A stretch of DNA of 64,000 nucleotides, taken from NCBI GenBank assembly GCA_033807695.1, contig CM066309.1, forward strand, positions 1,860,001-1,924,000. Direction: 5' to 3'. The notes under the pieces are model-generated. The model worked only from the letters and a program-made list of their open reading frames with translations, had not been told where the DNA came from and ran no database searches. The DNA is from Daedaleopsis sinensis (lineage: Eukaryota > Basidiomycota > Agaricomycetes > Polyporales > Polyporaceae). This document shows positions 1 through 11,175 of the stretch, in pieces. How positions within the stretch are numbered: position 1 is the first letter of the stretch; every line of letters begins with the position of its first letter. The position numbers and the translations under genes were made by a program.

Positions 1-1095
1 TCACCCCTGCGAACTCCGGGGAGTTCATCGACTTCGAAGGACAGCGCGTCCCATGGTGACCTGTATGTTGATACACAACTGTACTACTGGGGCAATAAGA
101 GTAACCCAGGATAGTGGGACATCGTGCATCGGCGGCGTTACACTGAGTACTGACTGAGATAAGAAAGGAATACATCGGCTTTCTTCAGGTCAAACACGAC
201 TGGAGACAGCGCGGCCAATCGTTGCACTGTGATTCATCCCAGCAGAGACGTTCCATACGTCTATAAGAGTGCGCACACAACAACGCCAAGCTCCAGAATA
301 TGGGTAGACCGCAGGTCTTCCTCGCACAATCGTTAGACTAGCATCAAGCTGGCATCGACCCGCGTTGAAGTGGTCATGAAGTGTAGCACTGGAACTCCAG
401 CTTCAAAGGTTCGACCGTCGTCCGCGGACGCATGCGATCGCCTCATCGGCCGCCAGGCCATGGCGCTGACAGCGAGCACATGAATCTTTCAAGAGAGTCC
501 GAGATCCACACGCTCACATTAGACGGGATGTGAGAGATCCTGGAAGACCGCACGGTCAACCGTATTCACCGGTACGCTTATTTGACACATATGAAGCTCA
601 CCTTGACATTTCACATGGATGGTTCGTTCCTGTTTAGACGACTTTCAGCAAGCGGGAATAATCCAACGCGGGCACACTACGTCAGTCAGTCAGGCGAGGC
701 GGGCATGCATACCCTAATTATGAAGCTGGGCAATGCAATTTTTGCTTACATAGCCATAGCCTTTGTGTTGCGGGTGCTTCGAGCAGTCACTCGCTCTGTC
801 TCCGTACGCTCGAGATTTTACCGGCTGACATTTTCTGCGTACCGATGCGACGTGGTGGTGGAGCGTGATTCTCAAAAGGCTCGGCTGGACTCCTGGTACA
901 CGAAAGGGCACCATGGTAGGTACATTGCCCATTCGTCTATTGCTGCACCGGGGGTCAGCGGTGTAAAGCTAAAGCCTGGCAAGCACCCCGTCAGCATCGC
1001 TCAGAGCAGTACCCTCGAGTCACAGCCCACCTCCGATTGCTCCTTACCCAGCACTTTCGCATCCGAGCAAGCATCGCCACCCACGCGAGATCAAC
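1..1095. other. 5' intergenic stretch before hydrophobin 1
   Basis: I see no reading frame here with a recognisable family or a credible exon chain. Open frames between about 580 and 1400 overlap the hydrophobin in other frames and look like chance products of GC-rich sequence. The last few hundred bases presumably hold the hydrophobin promoter, but I saw no clear TATA box. Confidence 0.5.
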
Positions 1096-1680
1096 ATGAT
1101 GTTCACCCGCTTCCCCACCGCACTCTCCTTCGTCTCCCTCGTCGTCCTCGCGGCCGCCACACCCTACCCGGGCAACGTGCCCCCACCCGCGACGACGGTG
1201 ACTACGACGGCGACGAGCACCATCACCAAGACACAGACCGAGCCGCCGGTCACGGTGACGAAGCCCGCGGGGACCTGCACCGCGTCCGCGCCGACGGTCA
1301 CTGTGACCCAGCCTGCGGCGGACTGCACCACCGGGCCCATCCAATGCTGCGAAGACGTCCAGAGTGTAAGCGTGCTCATTGAGAGGAGTAGAAACAGATA
1401 ACTTACTTGTACGACATACACAGGCAAACACCGTCCCGGGCAAAGTCATCTTGGGCCTCCTAGGGATCTTCCTCAAGGACTTGGATGTGATCCTTGGACT
1501 GAACTGCAACCCTATCACTGGGGTCGGTGTGGGCAGCGGCAATGCATGCACTTCGATAACTGTGTGCTGCGAGAATAACTCCGTTGTGAGTGTAGCCTCT
1601 GACAGAGTAGCGACTGAACTCTCACATCATATATGCAGGGGAGCCTGATCTCTATCGGCTGCATCCCTGTTTTCCTTTAA
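1096..1680 (+). CDS. class I hydrophobin (paralog 1)
   Basis: A small secreted amphipathic protein that should self-assemble at the hyphal surface or air-water interface. I read three exons, 1096-1365, 1424-1585 and 1639-1680, giving 161 residues with all junctions in phase 0 at GT-AG introns. A signal peptide of about 20 residues (ending near AAATP) is followed by a Thr/Pro-rich linker. The mature part has the hydrophobin spacing of eight cysteines: a single C, then CC, C, C, CC (in VCCENN) and a final C in the last exon (IGC). An extra ninth cysteine lies just upstream, in the Thr-rich linker (AGTCTA). Two ATGs stand in tandem at the start; either could be used. A paralog on the other strand at 62925-63605 has identical lengths for exons 2 and 3 (162 and 42 bases). 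Class I rather than II rests on the long spacing between the second and third cysteine blocks. Confidence 0.93.
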
Positions 1681-1947
1681 GTCACGCACCGCAGACAGAA
1701 GATAGGGACAAGGTCATCTTGGGTTCTTCGTCGTCGTCGGAGAGGACGATAGATAGTGTGAGATGTACCAGATACTCGAATCATAGAGTGGATTCCGACG
1801 CATGAACACATCTCCTTGAGGACATGCAGCTGGATATCAAGGGATCATAGAGGGTCAACTTGACGTAGCCGGACACCCAACTAGACTGCTGCGCTCAGAG
1901 TCGAAAGCGAGATGAATATGCGATGCTCATGCCAATATACATACAAA

Positions 1948-2800
1948 CTAATCCATGCGACCCTTGAGGGTGCGCTTGATAACCTTGTCCTTCGTTCTAT
2001 ATCGATGCCCGTCAATATGCATTCCCCAATCCCACACAAATTCAGAGACACTCACAGAACGTACACTTCTGCCCCCCAACCGGAGTACGCGTCCCGGTCC
2101 ACCGCGTTCAGCAACGTCTGCGCACACGTCTCAAACAGGTCCTCTGGCTCCAAATCCGGTTCCCACAAGCCTTCCGCCACACCGTACAGTTTGGTGCTCG
2201 CCGTACCTGCAACAACAAAGTCCTTCGCAAAGTTCAGGCAGCCGATGAGATCCGTCGCGGCGATGAACGGCTTGAGTTCGCCATTGTGGGTCTTCTGGAG
2301 ACCGGCCATGACCGGTTCGATGAAGAACGGCCCGAAGCGACGCTCGTAGAGCGTGGAGGAAACCAGGTGGGCGAAGGTTTCTGGCTCAATCTCCCGTTCT
2401 TCTTTGATAGTGTACATGTTTACTCGGAATCGGAAGGTTTCTTTCCTACATACCGAGAGGCGTTGGGGGAGAGCAGTCATGTGACAGGGAGACAGACGTA
2501 CAGTGTTGTTACATCGGTTGCAAGACCTGGTAGACCCAGGAATATCCGGTCGGTCATGGGGAAGATCTTCACGACGTAGCCGTTTGCCACAGGTTTCGCC
2601 GTAGGTTGAAAATGACACGTACCTTCTGAAAGTTCGAAGATATGCCCAACGCCTGGTTCCCTAGACGGAGATCGGAGGCAATGGCAACACAATCCTTGCC
2701 GACCATGGCGATCACGGAGCCACCGTTATATTCCATAATCGACTGTAGACGGATAGCATGAGTCGCCAGGGCGCTGGATAATGCAGATGAGCCTCACCAT
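1948..2800 (-). CDS. PUP3: 20S proteasome subunit beta type-3
   Basis: A catalytically inactive beta subunit of the 20S proteasome core, assembled in cytosol and nucleus. Family landmarks are the N-terminal NGGS and [14 protein letters not shown], the middle [30 protein letters not shown], the [13 protein letters not shown] block and the C-terminal TLKGRMD. I read five exons on the minus strand: 2798-2800, 2623-2742, 2502-2566, 2056-2445 and 1948-1996, giving 208 residues against about 205 in the family. The first coding exon is the ATG codon alone, followed by a GT-AG intron, then codons for SIMEYNGGS. Without the short last exon the protein would stop at VYVL and lose the conserved C-terminus, so that exon is well supported. 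Phases agree across all junctions. Confidence 0.93.
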
Positions 2801-3167
2801 GTTGGGCAATCAGAGGTAGGAGAAGAGGGGAAATGAGGGGGGGGGGACGAAGAGAACGCGTCGTAAGTCAAGCTGCAAGCAGCAGCTGCTTCCAGACTCA
2901 GGGAACGCGTACACCGACGCGTCAGTGCGTGACGAGTAGTCACACGCCACCCGGTCGTGCGGGCGCTTATTGGTAGGTTAAGCGGTAGTGCACCGGCCCG
3001 GGAGAATCGGATTCAAGCTTGCAGCTTGCAGGCCAACTTGCCTCGAACACCAGAAGACCAGTTTCTAAGTAATCAAAGCGGTACGAAGTTCAACCAGCAT
3101 ACAGAGACGTATAAGTTGTAAGTATAAGCTACACGGATAGTTATCAGTCACGGTACATGCCGCCGCG
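2801..3167. other. intergenic, no gene seen
   Basis: This lies between the proteasome subunit start and the 3' end of the DUF6533 gene, both on the minus strand. It contains a poly-G tract near 2838-2847 and should hold the PUP3 promoter. I see no coding frame or RNA gene here. Confidence 0.5.
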
Positions 3168-4911
3168 CTACCTCTTGGGCTCCAGTGCCGCGGCAGCGGT
3201 ATCCGCAGAACAGTCACCCGACTCGGTGAACAGCTGCATTGGATGTCCAGGACTATCGTCATACGACTCGTCGAGATCATCGTACTCGTGTGTCGATGTT
3301 GCGCCGGAGATGATAGTCGCTCCCAGTGAACCGATAGTTCGGTTGACAAAGTCGACTGTGCTTTGTGTTTGCGTTAGCGTAGGTAAAATCAAGTCTTGTG
3401 ACCCGATCTCGATGTTTTGCGTGTTTGCTGCTTGTAGATCCAGGATGAATCGGTAGATAAGGATGGTGGTAAGACTGGGGGGTCAGCGACGTCACGTCGG
3501 GAAAGGTGCGTCAGCATACATATAAGAGCACTTAGCGTAGGTAGCATCATGTGGACTCAGATCACTTACGGGTCTATGAATGCGGAGATATTGCTTGTTA
3601 AACCATCGCCCGCTTTGAAAATCTACGCCAGCGATGTTAGCGCTCTACCAGTATTAATGCTGTCCGGAGAGGTTACCCACCGAGGTGAGCGAGAAAATAA
3701 GGTGCAACGTGTTGAGGATGAATATCACTCTAATAAATACGTTAGAGAAGACGCGAATGACAAGATGTTCAGCAGGAACGCACAGGAAGTATAGTGTCCC
3801 TTGATATGACATGAACGCTCAGCTTTCCATCCGATACGTATGAGAGCGCGACATGACGCGACACATACCATTCCAAAACAAGATGCTTGAGAAGGTTCTG
3901 CGGTCCCGAATGACCTGCTTGCTTAGAGCCCCTTCACCGACAGTGCGCCATGTGATAACCACAAGAAGGAAATCAGCGATTATCAACGGGACCCGCGAGG
4001 TGACGATGACTGCTCGGGAAGGGAGTTGAGTGAAACTCAGCCGCCTAGCGACCTAGAGATAACGCACATCTACGGTGTGTATAAGATCAGCTAGATGTGC
4101 CAGCAGCTGCTTACGGACACATACATGATAATGTTCTTCTGGACCATCGACGATGAAAATCCGCATCCGAATATTGGGTCTATTCCGGGCCTGACATAAA
4201 TTGATGAGGTCACCTGCATAATCCGCGGCCGTGCAGTCTCAGTCAGTACTCTGGTGAGAACATCCGTTAGATCGTGACGAGAAACGGTACATACTATGTT
4301 GATGCACAATGGGGCCAGAGAGAAGACCGTGATGAATGCAGAGAGCATCCAGCTTCTGCATAGTGCATACGCTCTCGTTCCCGAGAAAACTGCACTCCAA
4401 AGATATATAAGGTGATAGAATTAGTATGGACGGATCAGACTCACCAGCGAAGGGAACGTATACAGAAAGTTGGAAGGTCATGTTCAAGATGCCGACTATG
4501 TTGCAACTGTCACAACTCAGCATTGGCAGTTGTTCGTCTTAGCGAGCGACGTGTACACTGTACCTCTGCGGAGCGAAAGTTAGCGATCCACTTGACCTAT
4601 TGGGTTTGACGACGTACCATGTCCGATGGATGCAACACACGCCCCAACATGACGACAATACAGTTCATCAGGTAGCAATACCTGATAGAGAGGAACAATA
4701 TTGATGACAGCGACCGGGACCGCTTCCAAAAGTATTGAACTTCACGGTTGAATGTGATAGCAAAGTCATAAGCGAAGAGCGCTGGGATAGAGTTACCAGT
4801 TAGTGGGTAGGCGAGCTAGGCAGACATCGGACAGTGAAAGCTCACTGATCGCGGCGCATTCAACGAACCATCCGCTCTGACTACATGAGAAAAACAGGCG
4901 GTGAGCAGCAT
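3168..4911 (-). CDS. DUF6533/DUF6534-type multi-pass membrane protein
   Basis: A member of the large agaricomycete family of seven-helix membrane proteins of unknown function. It is split into many exons, so no single long frame shows it. Reading the minus strand gives the family blocks in order: PALFAYDFAITFNREV (DUF6533 motif, about 4760), VGILNMTFQLSVYVPFA (4480), SGTRAYALCRSWMLSAF (4350), RPGIDPIFGCGFSSS (4170), VPLIIADFLLVVITWRTVG (3960), GTLYFL-VIFILNTLHLIF across an intron (3790-3690), then LTTILIYRFILDLQAAN (3440) and VNRTIGSLGATI (3340). The stop is at 3168. The 5' end is uncertain: an ATG at 4911 can be spliced to the first block, and the exon after 4620 could not be joined cleanly in phase. 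The order and spacing of the blocks make the gene real, but exact exon ends need transcript data. The DUF family name is from memory of typical sequences. Confidence 0.7.
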
Positions 4912-6725
4912 GAAACGCCATAGACTACGAAGCGGCGTACATGGAGGCGAAGGCGGCAATGATTTCAGCGGAAACGTCGTCAGAAGACATTGCGGCGTGA
5001 AAACGCGAGGGATGGATGCCCAGGTATAGTTCCTAGTAGCCGCAAGACCTACTTGTGTAGATATATGTATCTCCTGGAGCGGCGCATCACCTCCCATTAT
5101 GAATATCACTCAGTTCCCAACATCCTGCCAAGTTCCTGAGCCCTGTGATCGCCTTTGAGACCGAGATCGGCAATCGGCAGCAGACTAGAAATACCCCGAA
5201 AAATATCAGAAGATAATTATCCGACGGCGAAGTCGGACATGTGCGGTTAGACCTCAGGCCTCAAGGCCTCAACGTTGAGCAATGACTCTGAACTCATGAG
5301 AGACATCGCTTGGTGTCACGGTGATGGAGGACCACTGGAGGACCAGTGGAGGCCCTGACAATAGGTGCCTGACGGTGATGGACTGTGATGGAGCTCAACG
5401 GAACAGCGCTCGTTGTCCGAGAGACGGTCAGAGACCTCGGTGAATCTGAGACATGTGTACCGCCAGAGTCTTTTTATCTCTTATCCATGCCTCAAGGCAG
5501 CGCACTTAAGCTTCAAGGCTTACAGAAGAGGAAGACATTCAAGTTGTATCGGGCCTAGTAAAATGTAACCGCAGCCGGTCGCTGCGTCTACGGTCCATTT
5601 GATGCTCATGAACGGATCATGGTATACTTATTTAGTCAGCTACGGAGACTAGTATCATGCAGGGGTCTCCGAGTCGTACCCAGACGTACGGGTTGAACGT
5701 TCAACGAACGTTCACACTCGCACATCTGGCTACGATTCCGAAAGCAATGCATGGGAGGTTCCAAGCTGGTCTTTGTTCATCGGGCTTGCCAGTGGTACCC
5801 CGTAGCGAGGCGATAGGCGAGAGCCTGTCTGTGATACCGCAAGGTACCACTAGTGGCACGTAAGTACAGCGTTCTCGAACTGTATTGTAAAGCTCAGATG
5901 CCGTCCTCGTGCTCCGGATTCGAGGCACAAGTTTGTGGCAGCTAGCCTAGGCTAGCCTCAGCTAGTGATGCCTGTCCCCCTATAACCGCGGCCGGGCTAA
6001 GTTAGGCTAAGTTGAGGTTGAAACTAGGCTCGTGAACCAGCCTCTAGTTCCCGGAAACGCCCAGTTGGTAAAACGCATGCGAACTGCTGGTACTGGACCC
6101 CGCAGACAATACGGATCGTCCCCAGATCGAATACGAGCAACTCACCAATGTCTGGACTCGGATTGACCCATAGTTCATTTGTTAGGAAGAGATATCACCT
6201 GACAGCAACACATAAAGCAACGATTTGAGCATTACAGCGTTCGACCGCATCGGCAGAGAGGCAAGCCGTCCTGCGGAAGACTTCAATACCGGGCTCGGGA
6301 CGAGAGATTGGAGGACTTCGGATATGCCAGCTGGTTGGTACAAACATTGGGAGTATCACGCGTCAGCATTCTTCGACTGATATATCTTGCTAAGAACTAC
6401 GACAGTCACTCACTTGTGTATGCGTATGCTGACGAAGTATGCTGTACCTCAAAGAGATTGACAGAGGTCTAGAAGGCGGCGAGATGATAGGGTCACCGAC
6501 AATGGTGAAGTGCTGACTAATCATTCACGTCTGCGCTGCACGACGCGCTAACTTATGTACTAGTAACTGCACCGGCGACTGTTGTACTAGTTACTACTGT
6601 GCGAGGGCACGACTTGGATGTTCTGAACCGTGTAAGTCAAATTTGGCTCTTTATATTGATCACTCGAGCGAAAGTAACCCGATGGACGCCATTCATTCTA
6701 TTCCTACACAAATTGGTGCGACAGC
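4912..6725. other. gene-free stretch with small palindromes
   Basis: I find no credible gene in these 1.8 kb. It holds several short symmetric sequences: a CCACTGG / CCAGTGG hairpin near 5332-5349, paired GAACGTTC octamers at 5695-5713, a perfect 16-base palindrome at 5941-5956, and an inverted GTACTAGTAAC / GTACTAGTTAC pair at about 6558-6594. Runs of the type ggcctcaaggcctcaa occur near 5255-5272. Confidence 0.5.
5941..5956. repeat. perfect 16-bp palindrome
   Basis: The sequence gctagcctaggctagc equals its own reverse complement. It stands in gene-free DNA followed by further GCTA/AGGCTAA-rich sequence up to about 6030. It could be a dimeric binding site or a piece of a decayed repeat; nothing decides between these. 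Confidence 0.6.
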
Positions 6726-7138
6726 TTAGCTCCCGTTAAGCTCCTGAGCTCGCGCCCTCAACTCCTCCCTGCTCTGAGGACAATCGAAAGACGTCAACAC
6801 TGGAAGAAAACCCAACACAACAAATTTGCACATACCTTCGGGGGAGGCAAGTTGCTGGCGGTCTGCGGCGATGGGACGTGAGGGTCCCGCGCGTGAAACG
6901 CGCCGTACTCTGGGTTACTGTTCAACCCGCCGCCGGGCTGAGGTGGCTCGAGATCGCGGGGATCGTTCGTCTTCTGTGAGTACTAATCAGCATGATGCTC
7001 GACGACTCTGCGCGACAGATAAATGAGACGTACAGCGGGGTGGGGGAGGATGCCGAACGTCGACTCGGACGAGTCGTTCTCGGGAGCGGAAGGCTTGCTA
7101 GTGGTCTTCTCCTTGATCTTGTTAATGAGAGACGACAT
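6726..7138 (-). CDS. small hypothetical protein, 96 residues
   Basis: I do not recognise a named family. Three exons on the minus strand, 7034-7138, 6836-6973 and 6726-6773, join in phase 0 with good GT-AG signals. The protein starts MSSLINKIKEK, a short amphipathic helix-like segment, then has a Ser/Pro/Asp-rich middle (NDSSESTFGILPHPA, LEPPQPGGGLNSN), and ends in a charged helix (REELRARAQEL). There is no signal peptide or membrane segment, and it lacks Cys. The regular exon structure and in-phase introns argue for a real gene. A TATA-like cttataag lies about 110 bases upstream of the ATG. Confidence 0.65.
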
Positions 7139-7561
7139 GATTATGGGGTCGTGAGAGGGGAGTAGATAGGGCGTAAAAGTTGAGTCGTGATCAGGGGTAT
7201 GGGGTAAAGGTAGTGGTGTCCCGCTCGCCCCCGCGACCTGGAGCCTTATAAGATGAGCGTTAGCGCACAATAGCGCAGCAGGGGCGCAGCCCCTGCAAAT
7301 GACGAGATTGCTTGGAGAAAGGAGGAGATGCGCAGAACCTTCGTCATGACGTCTGCGCACCGGATGGATCTTCAGAGCGATATGACCCTTCCTCTTTGGG
7401 ACGTATGACATATGTTGCGGCGATGTGGAGTCTCGCGTCATCCGTCGCGAACATAGGTTGCAGTTGGGTTGCAGGGCTAATAGTCGTTATTGTATACAGA
7501 CTTCAGTTCATATATACCGTACACACAACAGTTTCGAAAGAACTACAAGCACCGCATACGT
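7139..7561. other. intergenic, no gene seen
   Basis: This is the space between the small hypothetical protein and the calmodulin 3' end. It contains cttataag near 7245-7252, a plausible TATA element for the minus-strand gene ending at 6726. Open frames here are in non-coding phase and resemble nothing known. Confidence 0.5.
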
Positions 7562-8637
<1,076 letters not shown>

Positions 8638-9025
8638 GGTGTGTGTAGAGTATAAAGGAAAGGACGACGTGGAGGGGGGTAAGAGACAGTTTATGAAGTG
8701 CGGGGGATACGGCGGTGTTCAAGAGCGCACTGGTCGCCTGCTATGATGTGCCTACCATCGCTCGGCAATCGCCAGCACTACCCAATATATCCATCGGGTC
8801 CGCACTGGTTCGCTCTTATCTCAATTCCCGACCGCACTGCTCGGTGGCCAATTTCTATGTCCTAACGTTAACGCTGCATTGCCTTGACAGACAGCAGCAT
8901 AAGGATGAACAGCATTCAGCATATAATACGGATACGTAATGCACAGAGTAGAGGCAAAGTAACTGCGGATAGCAGAGAAAGTGTGTAACATCGAGACAAA
9001 ATCGCTGCAGACAATGTCCACGGTC
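8638..9025. other. intergenic, no gene seen
   Basis: This stretch holds the calmodulin promoter side and the 3' flank of the WASP gene. A TATAAA-like sequence on the plus strand lies near 8650. I saw no coding or RNA gene. Confidence 0.5.
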
Positions 9026-10624
9026 CTAGTCCCAGTCATCATCGTCGTCGTCCTCGTCGTCACTGTCTCCCATCCGTTTGTTGCGTTCGAGAAGCGCAGC
9101 TGCAAGCGCGGCTGTGAGATCTCCGCCCCCGCCTCCTCCACTCGCAGCTGGCTCCTCGGCAGGTTGAGGGGTGGCGCGCGCCGGGGCAGGAGAGCTTGTA
9201 TCGCGACGCTTCAGTACGTGAACACCAGCTCCCTGGATGGAAGCCAAGAGTGCATCTCTGCCCGGCTGAGGCGCAGGAAGCTCTGCGGCAACGCTTGACC
9301 CTCCACTAGGCGGTGGTGGAGGCGGCGGTGGAGGGGGTGCCCCTCCAGTGGGAGGAGGAGGAGGAGGTGGTGGTGGTGGTGGTGGTGGAGGAGCACCTCC
9401 AGACGGTGGGGGCGGAGGAGGAGGGGGCGGGGGCGGGGGATGGGATGCTCCGCTGGATGGCGGCGGCGGCGGAGGAGGAGGGGGAGGGGGAGGTGCAGAA
9501 CCACCGGGCGGAGGAGGACGACCAGGGGGAGGCGGCGCTACAGCAGGACGCGCAGGAGGTGGTGGCGGACCGGTTTTGCTCGCTCGATTCGGAGGCGGCG
9601 GAGGAGGGGGAGGAACTGGTGTACGCGAAGGTGGCGGTGGTGGATGTGGTGCCGCAGACGGTGCAGGGGGTGCGGGCGCGGCCGGGGCATCTGGAACAAT
9701 GCGCGGTGGTGCCCTGGAAGGAGGCGCAGGAGGAGGCGAAGGCGGCTTCGCCTCTTGCGGCGCGCGTGTAGGACGTCTGGGAGCGGGGGGCGGGGGTGGT
9801 GCCTTCTTCGCCGCAGGAGGAGGAGCCTTTACCCCGGTCTTCTGTGCGTCCCGAACAAAGTCCTTGATGAAGTCCATGTCCTGCTCCAATATCTCCCGTG
9901 GAACTCCTTGGCCCTCGAGGTTGATCAAAAAGGCCTGCCAGGTTGGATCTACGTTTGTGGATGTAAAACCCTTCTCTGAGTCGTAGCCCATGTGCGCGAT
10001 GTGCTTGAAAGATCCTGAGGTGGGTCCAGAGATCATCGACTTGTCGATCTTGCCCCCCTTTCCTGGCTTTGAACCTTTCTTCTTCGGTGTTCCGGACTTC
10101 GCCTTCGTCTTGCCTAAGAGACATGGTTGTCACCGAATGAGACTGAGTTAAATGATGAACATTCCAAGACTTGGTGACTCACCGGTGTCTGCCTTCTTGG
10201 AATTCACCTTCTTGTAGAAGGCCTTGGCTTCGCTCTCATCAGAGAACACGACGCCGACCATGCATTCCTGCCCTCCACATTAGCATAGATATCGGATGCA
10301 CAAGATACACGAGCCACTCACGTCTCCAGAGAACGAGTGGAAGAACGGTCGGTCTTGGTAGTACTCGAACTCCTCGTAAAGTTCATGTTCCCAGATGATA
10401 CTCCTAGTCCCCACCAAGTCCACAAGCTTGAGGGAAAGCACACCTTGGGTATCCTTCACAAACGCAAGTGCACCCTGCAACCCGCTATAGGACCACTCAT
10501 CCGGCTTCGGGTAGGCATAGTATATACGGGCGAGCGCCGCAGTAAAGATCTTGTTGGCCGGCGAGTTGACCGCGTTCTTCACCTTCGTCTTTTCCTCGCT
10601 CGTAAGAGTGGATTGTGCTGGCAT
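9026..10624 (-). CDS. LAS17: WASP/Las17-family actin nucleation-promoting factor
   Basis: Activates the Arp2/3 complex to build branched actin at endocytic patches. Three exons on the minus strand, 10322-10624, 10183-10267 and 9026-10113, give 491 residues. The N-terminal WH1 domain (about residues 1-125) is marked by FTAALARIYYAYP and FFHSFSGD, then ECMVGVVFSDESEAKAFY. A basic linker leads to a CRIB/GBD-like segment, ISGPTSGSFKHIAHMGYD. A long Pro-rich region follows with many runs of eight or more prolines (SH3 and profilin ligands). A WH2 actin-binding motif, GRDALLASIQGAGVHVLKRR, and an acidic C-terminus ending in DDDWD complete the VCA module. The proline tract is GC-rich and repetitive, and produces long polyglycine and polyarginine antisense frames that are artefacts. 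Confidence 0.95.
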
Positions 10625-11175
10625 GGTGCGAGTTGATGTTTGGAGTTCTGAGGGATATGGCGGACAGATATAAGAAGACGGAGCGCAGCAGCCTGCGCTC
10701 CTTGACAATGACTGCACTGGACCAAGTTGCGGACGAAGGCAGACGCGCCGAATGACGTGCAAGGCAAAGGTAAGCCCTTATGGTATTCAGCTAAATTGCA
10801 GACCAGAACCTCTGTTATGTAATCTAGTAATTGTTACTTACATGAACAAAATCGTAAATTGTCGCGACTCTTTGCGTCGGAACACCTCATGGTATGCTTG
10901 AAGAACGCTATCAGGCTAAGGAACACAGGATCTCACAGGATATGCTAGAGACATGTAGGTCGCATCCACATGGGAGGAGTCGAGGCACAGGAAGAGGTGG
11001 CAGACGTCGAAGGTGCTCCCCAAGCTTTGGGGTTATAGAAATTCCTGTTCCTACTACTAGTAGTACTACAAACGTACGAAAGCACGCAAGCGACGACAGC
11101 TTGACAGCGATGTTACAACAGCATGATGTATAGGTACAACAACCCGCAGAAGCCTGAGGGATCGAGTACAATAGT
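10625..11175. other. intergenic, no gene seen
   Basis: This is the upstream side of the WASP gene and the 3' flank of the peroxiredoxin gene. I could not read any exon chain or family motif here on either strand. Confidence 0.5.

Noticed and set aside
2960..3020. Possible tRNA (ggtaggttaagcggtagtgc ... ggattcaagc)
   Set aside because: The arms cannot be paired into a cloverleaf with a proper anticodon stem; likely coincidence.
9348..9986. Plus-strand polyglycine frame of 212 residues and nearby Arg-rich frame
   Set aside because: They are antisense to the proline-rich segment of the WASP gene; poly-Pro codons read as Gly on the other strand.
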